13,676 nucleotides of DNA from Bacteroides sp. CAG:770 (GCA_000435075.1 FR890644.1:1-13676), one strand, 5' to 3'. Shown: positions 6,293 through 12,995, numbered from the stretch's first letter. Notes: a model not told the origin generated them from the letters alone. Made by a program: numbers and translations.

Positions 6293-7363
6293 ATGAAAGA
6301 GAATGAGATAATGAAAATGCTCTACGATGTGAAGCACCCCGGAAAAGGTGACCGCAACATCGTGGAACTCGGCATTGTCGATAAAGTGGAGATTGACGGA
6401 GACAAAGTGACATTGACCTTGGCGTTCCCTAAGCACAGGGACCCGCTCACAGAATATATCGTAGGCAGCGCAAAGGCCGCAATCTACCGCCAGGCGCCCG
6501 AAGTGAAAGAGGTAATTGTCAATGCCATTGTACGTGAAGAGAGCGCTCCGAAGAAGCAGACAGGTCTGAATCTGTCTCTGGATGAGGTCAATAACGTGAG
6601 ACATATCATCGGCGTGGCTTCAGGAAAGGGCGGCGTCGGCAAATCTACGGTCGCTGTCAATCTTGCAGTAGCATTGGCACGTCTCGGATATAAGGTGGGT
6701 CTCGCGGACGCGGATGTCTATGGTCCATCAGTTCCTAAGATGACCGCCACGGAAGGTGCGCTTCCCGAGGCTGTCAAGGAGGACGACAAGGAAATCATCA
6801 TGCCTATCGAGAAATACGGCGTGAAGTGGATGTCCATCGGTTATTTCGCCGAGCCGGGACAGGCTCTCATCTGGAGAGGTCCTATGGCATGCAACGCATT
6901 GAAACAGATGATTCTGCAGGTGCGTTGGGGTACTTTGGACTTCCTTCTCATCGATATGCCTCCGGGAACAGGCGACATCCATATCTCACTGGTCCAGGAC
7001 ATTCCTATGGAGGGCGCCGTCATTGTCACTACCCCTCAGGATGTTGCATTGGCTGATGTCGAGAAGGGTGTGGACATGTTCCGCAACACGAAAATCAACC
7101 GCCGAATCTTCGGCCTCGTGGAGAACATGTCATGGTTTACTCCAGCCGAACTTCCTGAAAACAAATATTATATTTTCGGCAAGGACGGAGGCGTGAGGAT
7201 GGCTGAGAAATATGGAGTTCCGCTTCTTGGCCAGATTCCTATCGTCCAGAGCATCCGCGAGAATGGCGATGCAGGCGAGCCTGCCGCCCTGTCGTCCCGT
7301 CCGGATGGCCTCGCATTCCTCGACCTTGCGGAGAAACTTGTGAAGGCGGTGAATATGCCGTAG
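6293..7363 (+). CDS. mrp: Mrp/NBP35-type iron-sulfur cluster carrier ATPase
   Basis: A 356-residue P-loop ATPase of the Mrp/ApbC family, which carries or helps assemble iron-sulfur clusters in the cytoplasm. Residues about 5-80 form a MIP18/DUF59-like domain. A flexible linker leads to the ATPase, whose deviant Walker A G-K-G-G-V-G-K-S-T lies at 111-119 with the first Lys of the MinD/ParA class. The motifs D-A-D-V-Y-G-P-S, I-W-R-G-P-M and L-I-D-M-P-P-G-T-G-D are all family hallmarks. The C-x-x-C used for cluster binding by E. coli and eukaryotic members is absent: at that place stands V-E-N-M-S-W-F-T-P-A-E-L-P-E-N-K, which I remember as usual for Bacteroidota. C200 is the only cysteine. The ATG at 6293 is used; M7 (6311) is an alternative start. 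Confidence 0.93.
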   Translation: MKENEIMKMLYDVKHPGKGDRNIVELGIVDKVEIDGDKVTLTLAFPKHRDPLTEYIVGSAKAAIYRQAPEVKEVIVNAIVREESAPKKQTGLNLSLDEVNNVRHIIGVASGKGGVGKSTVAVNLAVALARLGYKVGLADADVYGPSVPKMTATEGALPEAVKEDDKEIIMPIEKYGVKWMSIGYFAEPGQALIWRGPMACNALKQMILQVRWGTLDFLLIDMPPGTGDIHISLVQDIPMEGAVIVTTPQDVALADVEKGVDMFRNTKINRRIFGLVENMSWFTPAELPENKYYIFGKDGGVRMAEKYGVPLLGQIPIVQSIRENGDAGEPAALSSRPDGLAFLDLAEKLVKAVNMP

Positions 7364-7416
7364 TTACGGATGATGAGTTTTTGCGAATTTTGGTTCACAA
7401 AAACTTGCGTAATCCG
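7364..7416 (+). other. Structured 3' flank of mrp (inverted repeats)
   Basis: Directly after the mrp stop, AGTTTTTG (7376-7383) pairs with CAAAAACT (7398-7405), and TTACG (7364-7368) pairs with CGTAA (7408-7412). Alternatively CGGAT (7367-7371) pairs with ATCCG (7412-7416). There is no T-run after the stem, so it is not a clear terminator. Confidence 0.4.
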
Positions 7417-7435
7417 AGCAGTTGCATTAAATTTG
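7404..7435 (+). promoter_or_regulatory. Putative promoter upstream of tRNA-Ser
   Basis: TAAATTTG (7428-7435) matches the -7 consensus TAnnTTTG. CTTG (7404-7407) lies 20 nt before it, near the -33 position. Transcription would begin around 7442, about 100 nt before the tRNA, and so would include the hairpins at 7452-7532. Confidence 0.45.
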
Positions 7436-7451
7436 CCCGTCCAAAAAACTG

Positions 7452-7485
7452 ATAACGATGCTGTCGGACGACCGCATCGTTATTT
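7452..7485 (+). terminator. Terminator-like hairpin after mrp
   Basis: ATAACGATGC (7452-7461) and GCATCGTTAT (7474-7483) form a perfect 10-bp stem with a 12-nt loop, followed only by TT-G-T. It could end the mrp transcript. The short T-tract and the promoter-like element just upstream make an alternative role as a leader hairpin possible. Confidence 0.5.
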
Positions 7486-7488
7486 GTG

Positions 7489-7532
7489 TGCGCGCTAATC
7501 GCAGCGCATCCTCCGGAATTTGATGTCGGAGG
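7489..7532 (+). other. Two further hairpins before tRNA-Ser
   Basis: TGCGC (7489-7493) pairs with GCGCA (7504-7508), and CCTCCG (7510-7515) pairs with CGGAGG (7527-7532). Together with the hairpin at 7452-7483 they make three consecutive stems in about 80 nt, ending 10 nt before the tRNA. No protein can be supported here. Confidence 0.4.
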
Positions 7533-7542
7533 GGACATTTAA

Positions 7543-7631
7543 GGAAGCGTGTCCGAGTGGCTGAAGGAGGCTGCCTCGAAAACAGTTGACCGCCCTTAAG
7601 CGGTTCGCAGGTTCGAATCCTGCCGCTTCCG
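7543..7631 (+). tRNA. tRNA-Ser (anticodon CGA)
   Basis: An 89-nt class II tRNA. The acceptor stem GGAAGCG (7543-7549) pairs with CGCTTCC (7624-7630) and the discriminator is G7631. The anticodon loop is CTCGAAA, giving CGA, which reads UCG. A long variable arm with stem ACCGC/GCGGT is typical of serine tRNAs. The T-arm is GCAGG-TTCGAAT-CCTGC. CCA is not encoded. The anticodon stem has a C-A mismatch next to the loop and a G-U pair at its far end; the other stems are sound. Confidence 0.95.
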
Positions 7632-7635
7632 CATT

Positions 7636-7687
7636 ACAATAAAAAACACTTCTAGAAGCCTTTCGCCTCCGGAAGTGTTTTATTGTG
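7636..7687 (+). terminator. Bidirectional terminator after tRNA-Ser
   Basis: AAAACACTTC (7643-7652) pairs perfectly with GAAGTGTTTT (7672-7681), with an A-run on the left and a T-run on the right. The outer arms ACAATA and TATTGT extend the similarity. It closes the tRNA-Ser transcript and separates it from the lipoprotein gene. Confidence 0.8.
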
Positions 7688-7732
7688 CGCAAGACATTGA
7701 CAAACACATTTTATTATTTTTTATAAACTCGT

Positions 7733-10240
7733 ATGACACATTCATTTTGGAAAGCAGCCCTCAAGGCAGCAGTAGCCTTGACCACTGTCATTTCACTCGC
7801 TTCTTGTAAAGAAGAAACTCCGAATGATCCGTTTGCAAACAAGCCGGAGAAAACAAACCCTACTACACTTACTGATGTCAACAAGGCAGAAGAGGGGACA
7901 TCATTCACTGACCTCCAGTGCCTTACCGTAGTAGCCGCCAATGCACAGGGACTCATCCTCCAGGAGTTCCAGTCCACAAAACCTACTGACTGCATCTACG
8001 CCTACATTGGAGAGGCCCACAGTTTCAAGGTCGGCGACATGGTGAGCGTCTCTGGTACAATTACCATGAGAAACGGACTCCGCCAGTTCGCAAAAGGTGT
8101 TGAAATCATCAAGACATGGGAGTACAACTACACCCAGCCGAAACCTGCTGAGTTCAAAGGCTCAGATGTAGATGCCTACATGAGAGCACCTGAAATCAAG
8201 TATGTAAAACTTGACGGAACTCTCAGAGTTGCAGGAAATTATGCCAACCTTGAAATCGACGGTACCGACAATATCGGTAGCCTCGACTACATGACTGATG
8301 ATTTTAAGAGCAAATACGACGGACACTCATTGACAATCTCAGGATGGCTCTTCGGTTCATACAAGACCTTCATGTACATCGTTCCTGTAGAAGTCGTTGA
8401 CAACGGAGAATACCAGGAGCCTATCCCGGAAGGCGCAATCTTCTACAACACATTCGACAAAGAGATTGCTGTTCAGGACGCTGAGAAATACGGCACAACC
8501 AAGGGCTGGCCTTGGCTCGACCAGTTCGACGGATGGCAGAACCAGAAAGGTTCAGGTGTTGAAAACGTCACATACAGTTTCGATGGGATGTCAGTGCGTA
8601 CCAACCAGGCATCAAAAGGCTTCCTTGCCACATACGACGGCTCAGGTAACAACAACCTCTTCTTCGGAGGTTCTGCAGAAAGACCTAACCACTTCACTAT
8701 CGAGAAGATCGCTGTTCCTTCTGAGAACTTGAGACTCACATTCGGCGCCCAGTACTACTCACAGGGAGCTGCCAACACCTTCATCAAATCCAATTTCGAG
8801 GTATTCCTCTCCGAGGACGGCAACGTATGGGCACCGGCGCTCGATTATGATTTCGGTGGAGTAGAAGATGACAGGACAGGTAAATGGAGACTCGCAACAG
8901 CTGACTTCACCCTGCCTGCAGGCACCAAGACACTCTATATCAAGTTCACAGCCAAGGGCTTCAGCACCAACAGACTCGATGACGTACTCCTTACCGAAGG
9001 CAAAGGCGGCCAGCTCGTCGAATTCGGCAAAGTAGTCGAGACTCCTATCTCTACCATCGCAGACGTCATCAGCAAACCTGTTGATGAGAAATACAAGATC
9101 AAGGGACAGATAGTTGCAACTCATACCAAAGGCTTCCTCGTAAAGGACAACACAGGCATAATCCTCGTGTTCAAGAAGGGCCACGAAAACAAAATCGGCG
9201 ACAATGTGACTGTAGAAGGTCCTACCACAGAATTCGGCGGAATGAAGCAGTTCGATGGTTCTTCAGAGATTGTCGTACTCGGCAACAGCGCTGTTTCACA
9301 GCCTAAGCCACAGGAGATGAAAGCTGCTGATTTCGAGGCTTATGTCCAGAATCCTACCATCAAGTACGTTACATACAGAGGTACTCTCAAGTCTGTTCAG
9401 GACGAGATTTACCAGTGGCACTACAACGTGGAAATCGCAGGCACGGACAAAGTTCAGGCTGCAGTTTCTTATCCTAACACTGAATTCAACATCTCCAAGT
9501 ATGACAAGGCCGAGATTATCGTAACCGGATACCTCGTAGGTGCTACCGGCAGCGAAATCAGATATGCCAACACAATGGCTACAATCTTGAAACCTGCGGT
9601 TGAGGAAGTAGAACCGGATGAGAACACAGCTCTTACAGTAGAGGCCCTCAATGCCAGACTCGACGGAATGAGCACCGGTACCGTCCTCAAAGACCTCGTA
9701 GGCTTCAAGGGATATGTAGCTGCAAACAATGAGCACGGCAACCTCAAGGGCGCCCTCTCTATCGTCGACAATACCGGCAAGGTTCATTCAGGAATCATCG
9801 TGAAGGACGGCAGCGACAAGATTGCTGTAGGTACCAAGGTTATCATTGGACTTAGTACCGCAAAATTGACTGTTTCAAAGGGTCTCCGCACCATCACAGG
9901 CGCAACCATCTATGTGAAATCCGAGAAAGTGGACATCAAGGTTCCTGAAATCAATGATGACCAGCTCAATGACTACCTGGGACAGTATGTGAAGGTCAAG
10001 AACGTTACCTCTCCTGAAGATGCCACTGTCTGGTATGATGCCGACAAGAAGGGCAACACCATCTTCAAGGGCGTCAAGGGTACGGATGTAATTGTTTACC
10101 TCACAAAGAATGCAGACTTCGGTAAATTGTCCATCAAGAAGAACTTCTCTGGTGACATCAAGGGTGTTATCGAGATATATGGTGAGAAAGTCGAGGTCGT
10201 TCCTACATGCAAGGAGGACGTTGCATCTTTCACTGAATAA
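7733..10240 (+). CDS. Large surface lipoprotein with duplicated OB-fold-like domains
   Basis: An 835-residue protein beginning with a lipoprotein signal: a hydrophobic stretch, then L-A-S-C with C25 as lipidated residue. The next residues K-E-E resemble the K-(D/E)2 export signal described for Bacteroidota surface lipoproteins, so it is probably exposed on the outer membrane. Residues about 46-225 and 439-620 are two copies of one unit: Q-P-K-P-A-E-F-K-G-S-D at 135 and Q-P-K-P-Q-E-M-K-A-A-D at 523 are followed by A-Y-x5-I-K-Y-V and G-T-L-(R/K). Each copy has V-G-D-x-V-(S/T)-V-(S/E)-G-like strands suggestive of OB folds. Between them, 237-420 looks like a beta-sandwich carbohydrate- or ligand-binding domain. 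Residues 633-835 resemble DUF5689-like repeats, as I remember them. No catalytic motif is seen. The gene is flanked by terminators on both sides, so it is probably a single transcription unit; its promoter is not clear. A binding or adhesion role is inference. Confidence 0.85.
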   Translation: MTHSFWKAALKAAVALTTVISLASCKEETPNDPFANKPEKTNPTTLTDVNKAEEGTSFTDLQCLTVVAANAQGLILQEFQSTKPTDCIYAYIGEAHSFKVGDMVSVSGTITMRNGLRQFAKGVEIIKTWEYNYTQPKPAEFKGSDVDAYMRAPEIKYVKLDGTLRVAGNYANLEIDGTDNIGSLDYMTDDFKSKYDGHSLTISGWLFGSYKTFMYIVPVEVVDNGEYQEPIPEGAIFYNTFDKEIAVQDAEKYGTTKGWPWLDQFDGWQNQKGSGVENVTYSFDGMSVRTNQASKGFLATYDGSGNNNLFFGGSAERPNHFTIEKIAVPSENLRLTFGAQYYSQGAANTFIKSNFEVFLSEDGNVWAPALDYDFGGVEDDRTGKWRLATADFTLPAGTKTLYIKFTAKGFSTNRLDDVLLTEGKGGQLVEFGKVVETPISTIADVISKPVDEKYKIKGQIVATHTKGFLVKDNTGIILVFKKGHENKIGDNVTVEGPTTEFGGMKQFDGSSEIVVLGNSAVSQPKPQEMKAADFEAYVQNPTIKYVTYRGTLKSVQDEIYQWHYNVEIAGTDKVQAAVSYPNTEFNISKYDKAEIIVTGYLVGATGSEIRYANTMATILKPAVEEVEPDENTALTVEALNARLDGMSTGTVLKDLVGFKGYVAANNEHGNLKGALSIVDNTGKVHSGIIVKDGSDKIAVGTKVIIGLSTAKLTVSKGLRTITGATIYVKSEKVDIKVPEINDDQLNDYLGQYVKVKNVTSPEDATVWYDADKKGNTIFKGVKGTDVIVYLTKNADFGKLSIKKNFSGDIKGVIEIYGEKVEVVPTCKEDVASFTE

Positions 10241-10284
10241 TCCTTCATATCGGGCGTTGTAAACCTCAATATTGACTATAAGTC

Positions 10285-10327
10285 ACGAGTCTCAAATGCG
10301 TTTGACATTTGAGACTCGTTTTTTTTA
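10285..10327 (+). terminator. Strong rho-independent terminator of the lipoprotein gene
   Basis: ACGAGTCTCAAATG (10285-10298) and CATTTGAGACTCGT (10306-10319) form a perfect 14-bp stem with a 7-nt loop, followed by eight T. It lies 45 nt after the lipoprotein stop. Confidence 0.93.
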
Positions 10328-10372
10328 TTTTGCCCGACCCGTCGGCACCGCATACAGACCGGACCATATACG

Positions 10373-10402
10373 AAAAAAGAGGTCATCCAAACGGACAACC
10401 TC
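10373..10402 (-). terminator. Rho-independent terminator of tRNA-Pro
   Basis: On the minus strand, GAGGTTGTCC (10402-10393) pairs with GGATGACCTC (10388-10379) through ten pairs, two of them G-U, with a 4-nt loop, followed by six T (10378-10373). It begins 7 nt after the tRNA. Confidence 0.85.
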
Positions 10403-10409
10403 TCGTAAG

Positions 10410-10483
10410 TCGGGGTACTGTGACTCGAACACAGGACCCTCTGGTCCCAAACCAGATGCGCTAGCCAACTGCGCCACACCCCG
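10410..10483 (-). tRNA. tRNA-Pro (anticodon UGG)
   Basis: A 74-nt tRNA on the minus strand. The acceptor stem CGGGGTG pairs with TACCCCG (one G-U) and the discriminator is A. The anticodon stem TCTGG/CCAGA holds the loop TTTGGGA, giving UGG, which reads proline CCN codons. The T-arm is CTGTG-TTCGAGT-CACAG. CCA is not encoded. It has its own promoter-like element (10578-10548) and terminator (10402-10373). Confidence 0.96.
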
Positions 10484-10547
10484 ATAAACAAACCTTCGGA
10501 TTTTCTCTTCAGGTCCCGCGTGCAAGATATCTCCTCAAACGGGATTG

Positions 10548-10578
10548 CAAAGATACGCATCTTTTTTGGAATTCCAAA
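10548..10578 (-). promoter_or_regulatory. Promoter of tRNA-Pro
   Basis: On the minus strand, TTTG (10578-10575), 19 nt, then TATCTTTG (10555-10548) is a full match to the Bacteroidota consensus. Transcription would start near 10541, about 58 nt before the tRNA. Confidence 0.75.
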
Positions 10579-10597
10579 CTTTTGGGGATTATTTTTG
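10565..10597 (+). promoter_or_regulatory. Promoter of the lolD-like/trmN6 operon
   Basis: TTTG (10565-10568), 21 nt, then TATTTTTG (10590-10597) matches the Bacteroidota consensus. Transcription would start near 10604, leaving a leader of about 95 nt before the ATG at 10700. The -33 box shares the palindrome TTTGGAATTCCAAA (10565-10578) with the divergent tRNA-Pro promoter. Confidence 0.7.
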
Positions 10598-10663
10598 ATT
10601 TTTTATGCTAAACTTACAGAAACATTGACCTTAAACCCCGGCAAAGACCTGAAGAATTCGATG

Positions 10664-10677
10664 AAGTTACGTAACTT
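10664..10677. repeat. Perfect 14-nt palindrome in the lolD-like leader
   Basis: AAGTTACGTAACTT reads the same on both strands and lies 22 nt before the ATG of the ABC ATPase gene, downstream of the predicted transcription start. It could be an operator for a dimeric regulator; nothing more can be said from the sequence. Confidence 0.45.
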
Positions 10678-10699
10678 AGCGGATATATACTGAACGGAT

Positions 10700-11365
10700 A
10701 TGATGATCGAAGCTAAAGGAATAGAAAAATCATTCGGCAATCTGAAAGTGCTGAAAGGCATTGACTTTAACGCTGAAAAATCAGAGGTGGTGTCCATCAT
10801 GGGTGCCTCAGGAGCCGGCAAATCCACGTTGCTGCAGATACTTGGCACGCTCTCGACACCGGACAAAGGCACGCTTCTCATAGACGGGACCGATGTCACC
10901 ACCCTTAGCCGCAAGGAAATCAGCACATTCCGCAACAGAAAAATCGGATTCGTATTCCAGTTCCACCACCTGCTCCCTGAGTTCACATCACTTGAGAACG
11001 TGATGATCCCGGCATTGATAAATGGTGCCAGCGAATCGGACGCAAAGAAAAGAGCAGCAGAACTTCTTGACACACTGGGCCTTGCAGAAAGAGCTACCCA
11101 CAAGCCATCCGAACTGTCAGGCGGAGAACAGCAGCGCGTGGCCATCGCAAGAGCATTGATGAACAAACCGGCGGTCCTGTTTGCAGATGAACCGTCAGGC
11201 AATCTGGACAGTGTCACGAAAGCCGAACTGCATCAGCTGTTCTTCCGTCTTCGTGACGAACTCGGCCAGACAATCGTTATCGTAACCCACGATCCTGACC
11301 TGGCAAAAATGTGCGACAGGTCGCTTTTCATGCGCGACGGCGTATTCATAAACGACCAAATATGA
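10700..11365 (+). CDS. lolD: LolD-like ABC transporter ATP-binding protein
   Basis: A 221-residue ABC ATPase of the MacB/LolD group, which powers release of lipoproteins from, or other mechanical work at, the inner membrane. Motifs: Walker A G-A-S-G-A-G-K-S-T (35-43); Q-loop in F-V-F-Q-F-H-H-L-L-P-E-F-T; signature L-S-G-G-E-Q-Q (139-145); Walker B A-V-L-F-A-D-E-P with D163 and E164; H-loop H197 in V-T-H-D. The F-x-F-Q-x-H-x-L-L-P-E-F and S-G-N-L-D motifs are typical of the LolD subgroup. The partner LolC/LolE-type permease is not adjacent, so the substrate remains inferred. Two ATG codons stand in tandem (10700 and 10703). The stop overlaps the trmN6 start as ATGA, implying translational coupling. 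The region 10484-10699 before it holds only promoters and palindromes. Confidence 0.88.
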   Translation: MMIEAKGIEKSFGNLKVLKGIDFNAEKSEVVSIMGASGAGKSTLLQILGTLSTPDKGTLLIDGTDVTTLSRKEISTFRNRKIGFVFQFHHLLPEFTSLENVMIPALINGASESDAKKRAAELLDTLGLAERATHKPSELSGGEQQRVAIARALMNKPAVLFADEPSGNLDSVTKAELHQLFFRLRDELGQTIVIVTHDPDLAKMCDRSLFMRDGVFINDQI

Positions 11366-12108
11366 GCGTCTTCCGTTTCAAGCAATTCGAAGTCCGGAAC
11401 GAAAAATCCGCAATGAAAGTCAACACTGACGGCGTTCTGCTGGGCGCTGCCTCCCCTATTCCGTGTCAATGCCGGAAGGTACTGGACATCGGCACGGGGA
11501 CTGGCACGATAGCATTGATGATTGCCCAGAGATTGTTTGCGGAGAGGAAGATTGGAGACGGGACAACGCCGGAAATCATCGGCATTGACATTGACAAAGA
11601 TGCAGCCTGCGAAGCAGATTTCAACTTCAGCCACTCCCCTTGGGCAGCAGCATTGACCTGTATCCGCACGGGGCTTGCGGGCCTCGACGATGGCGGACAG
11701 CCGGCAGAATTTAATCTTATCGTGTCCAATCCGCCATATTACGACGATTCGTTGACCAATCCGGACGAGAAAAAGACGACGGCCCGGCATACTGGAGGCG
11801 ACGACGGCCTGTCATTCAGGGAGGTGCTGGACTTTGCCGGAAGACATCTTTCTCCTGAAGGAATCGTGTCGGTGGTTCTTCCTGCCGACCAGGAAATGAT
11901 GCTCCTCAGACACGGGCGCATGAACGGCCTACATCTCGCAAGAATACTGAGAATCAAGACCATAGAAAGAAAAAAGCCCTCGCGCATAATCGCGGCTTTT
12001 TCAAGGGAGAAGGTCAATGCTGAAGAGGCCTCACTCATAATGATGGAAAAAGGGAAATATACTGATGAGTATCTTTCCCTTGTCAAAGATTTTTATCTTT
12101 TCGCGTGA
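11362..12108 (+). CDS. trmN6: tRNA1(Val) adenine-37 N6-methyltransferase
   Basis: A 248-residue SAM-dependent methyltransferase of the YfiC/TrmN6 family, which methylates N6 of adenosine 37 next to the anticodon of tRNA-Val. The N-terminal F-R-F-K-Q-F-x-V and A-M-K-V-N-T-D-G-V-L-L-G segments are family hallmarks. SAM motif I is V-L-D-I-G-T-G-T-G (40-48), the acidic motif II is I-G-I-D-I-D, and the catalytic N-P-P-Y is at 123-126, typical of N6-adenine methylation. The downstream F-R-E-V-L and G-x-x-S-V-V-L-P strands complete the Rossmann fold. The start at 11362 is favoured because homology begins with M-S-V-F-R-F and it overlaps the lolD stop by 4 nt. It converges on the Spy-like gene with an 8-nt gap. 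An intragenic hairpin with A- and T-runs lies at 11971-12001. Confidence 0.9.
   Translation: MSVFRFKQFEVRNEKSAMKVNTDGVLLGAASPIPCQCRKVLDIGTGTGTIALMIAQRLFAERKIGDGTTPEIIGIDIDKDAACEADFNFSHSPWAAALTCIRTGLAGLDDGGQPAEFNLIVSNPPYYDDSLTNPDEKKTTARHTGGDDGLSFREVLDFAGRHLSPEGIVSVVLPADQEMMLLRHGRMNGLHLARILRIKTIERKKPSRIIAAFSREKVNAEEASLIMMEKGKYTDEYLSLVKDFYLFA
11971..12001 (-). terminator. Bidirectional terminator-like hairpin inside trmN6
   Basis: AAAAAGCC (11971-11978) pairs with GGCTTTTT (11994-12001), with an inner GCG/CGC pair block and a short bulge. On the minus strand it ends in a T-run and lies 116 nt after the stop of the Spy-like gene, where no other terminator is seen. It may therefore end the sigma-factor operon antisense to trmN6. 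On the plus strand it is inside translated sequence and would normally be masked by ribosomes. Confidence 0.45.
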
Positions 12109-12116
12109 CAGAACCG

Positions 12117-12575
12117 CTATTTCTTGTTTGAAGACCAGCGCCCTATCTGCTGGCGCCTGAATTCTTCCTCGGCAACGAACAGCTTAGCTACCTTGCTGAC
12201 TGACAATACCTTCACCAGCTGAGGCGTGTACTTGGCCTCTATGCTATGGGAGTTCTTGTTGGCGGTCGTATAATCATTGACAAGAACCTCCAGTTCCTTA
12301 TCTGTCTTTCCGGCGGCAACTCCGTCTGACAGGGCCTTATACGCTCTCATGACCTTTCCGAAGGAGGCTCTGCGCTCGGCCTCCATGCTGTTATACACAG
12401 GCCAGAATTTCTCGGCCTCAGCCGGAGTAAGTTCCATTGCGGTCGTAAGAAAGGCGACACGTTCCGCCTTCATCTTCTCCTGCCAATCCCCTTCCTGATG
12501 AGCGAATACAGCGGTCCGGGTCAATGAAAAGAGCGCCAGAACCACTACTATTAAATATTTGCTGAATCTCTTCAT
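12117..12575 (-). CDS. Spy/CpxP-like periplasmic protein
   Basis: A 152-residue exported protein. Residues 1-25 form a signal peptide ending A-V-F-A. The mature part is almost wholly helical and charged, with E-L-T-P-A-E-A-E-K-F-W-P-V-Y-N at 48-62. This resembles the L-T-x-x-Q-type repeats of Spy/CpxP periplasmic chaperones and the small proteins often found beside Bacteroidota ECF sigma factors. It is the last gene of a sigma factor/anti-sigma-like cluster, 15 nt after the previous gene, so it is probably co-transcribed and may report or relieve envelope stress. The classical Spy L-T-x-x-Q signature itself is not exact, so the family call is from shape and context. A heavy-metal-resistance-type protein is an alternative. 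Confidence 0.7.
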   Translation of the reverse strand: MKRFSKYLIVVVLALFSLTRTAVFAHQEGDWQEKMKAERVAFLTTAMELTPAEAEKFWPVYNSMEAERRASFGKVMRAYKALSDGVAAGKTDKELEVLVNDYTTANKNSHSIEAKYTPQLVKVLSVSKVAKLFVAEEEFRRQQIGRWSSNKK

Positions 12576-12590
12576 AACAATTGTAATTTA

Positions 12591-12995
12591 TCATTGATTA
12601 TCATTTCCGGCATCATAATATTCGATATGCTCTAGTGTTGTGCCTGAATCTATGAGATATGCCGTGATGTCATCATGAGTGATGCCTTCTTCCTGAAGTC
12701 CGCAATAAATGCTGTACGGGTCCGTGACAGGAACGATATCTGCCATCTGCATTTTGTCAAGCGCGGACATTTCTTCGACTTCGGACACGCCCGAGGTAAT
12801 CTTCAGGACGGCTGTTCCGCACACCACGATGGCGACAAATGCTGCGGCAAGGGCAAAATAAGGCCTCACGCGAGATATCAGCGTCACCTCTGGCTCTCTG
12901 TCCGGAATTTCAGATATCTTCGCCCTGAGCCCCTCAAAATAACCTTCAGGGACATTGTAAGGCATCTTGTTTCCAAAATTCATATCATTTCCCAT
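12591..12995 (-). CDS. Single-span membrane protein, probable anti-sigma factor
   Basis: A 134-residue protein with a cytoplasmic N-terminus of about 45 residues, one transmembrane helix at about 46-64 (Y-F-A-L-A-A-A-F-V-A-I-V-V) and a periplasmic tail of about 70 residues. The N-terminal M-P-Y-N-V-P-E-G-Y-F-E-G-L motif is common in Bacteroidota proteins coded just after ECF sigma factors, as I remember it. The C-terminal I-T-A-Y-L-I-D-S-G segment is also typical. The zinc-binding H-x3-C-x2-C anti-sigma motif and FecR features are absent, so binding to the sigma factor is inferred from topology and position only. It follows the sigma gene by 50 nt in the same direction and precedes the Spy-like gene by 15 nt. 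Confidence 0.7.
   Translation of the reverse strand: MGNDMNFGNKMPYNVPEGYFEGLRAKISEIPDREPEVTLISRVRPYFALAAAFVAIVVCGTAVLKITSGVSEVEEMSALDKMQMADIVPVTDPYSIYCGLQEEGITHDDITAYLIDSGTTLEHIEYYDAGNDNQ

Noticed and set aside
7495..7707. A 70-codon minus-strand frame across tRNA-Ser
   Set aside because: It contains the tRNA and the terminator; a translated tRNA complement is a usual artefact.
7364..7732. CRISPR array or attachment site near tRNA-Ser
   Set aside because: The inverted repeats differ from each other and are not regularly spaced, and no copy of the tRNA 3' end or integrase gene is present in the window.
10276..10560. Minus- and plus-strand frames over tRNA-Pro
   Set aside because: They cover the tRNA, its terminator and its promoter, so the open frames are accidental.
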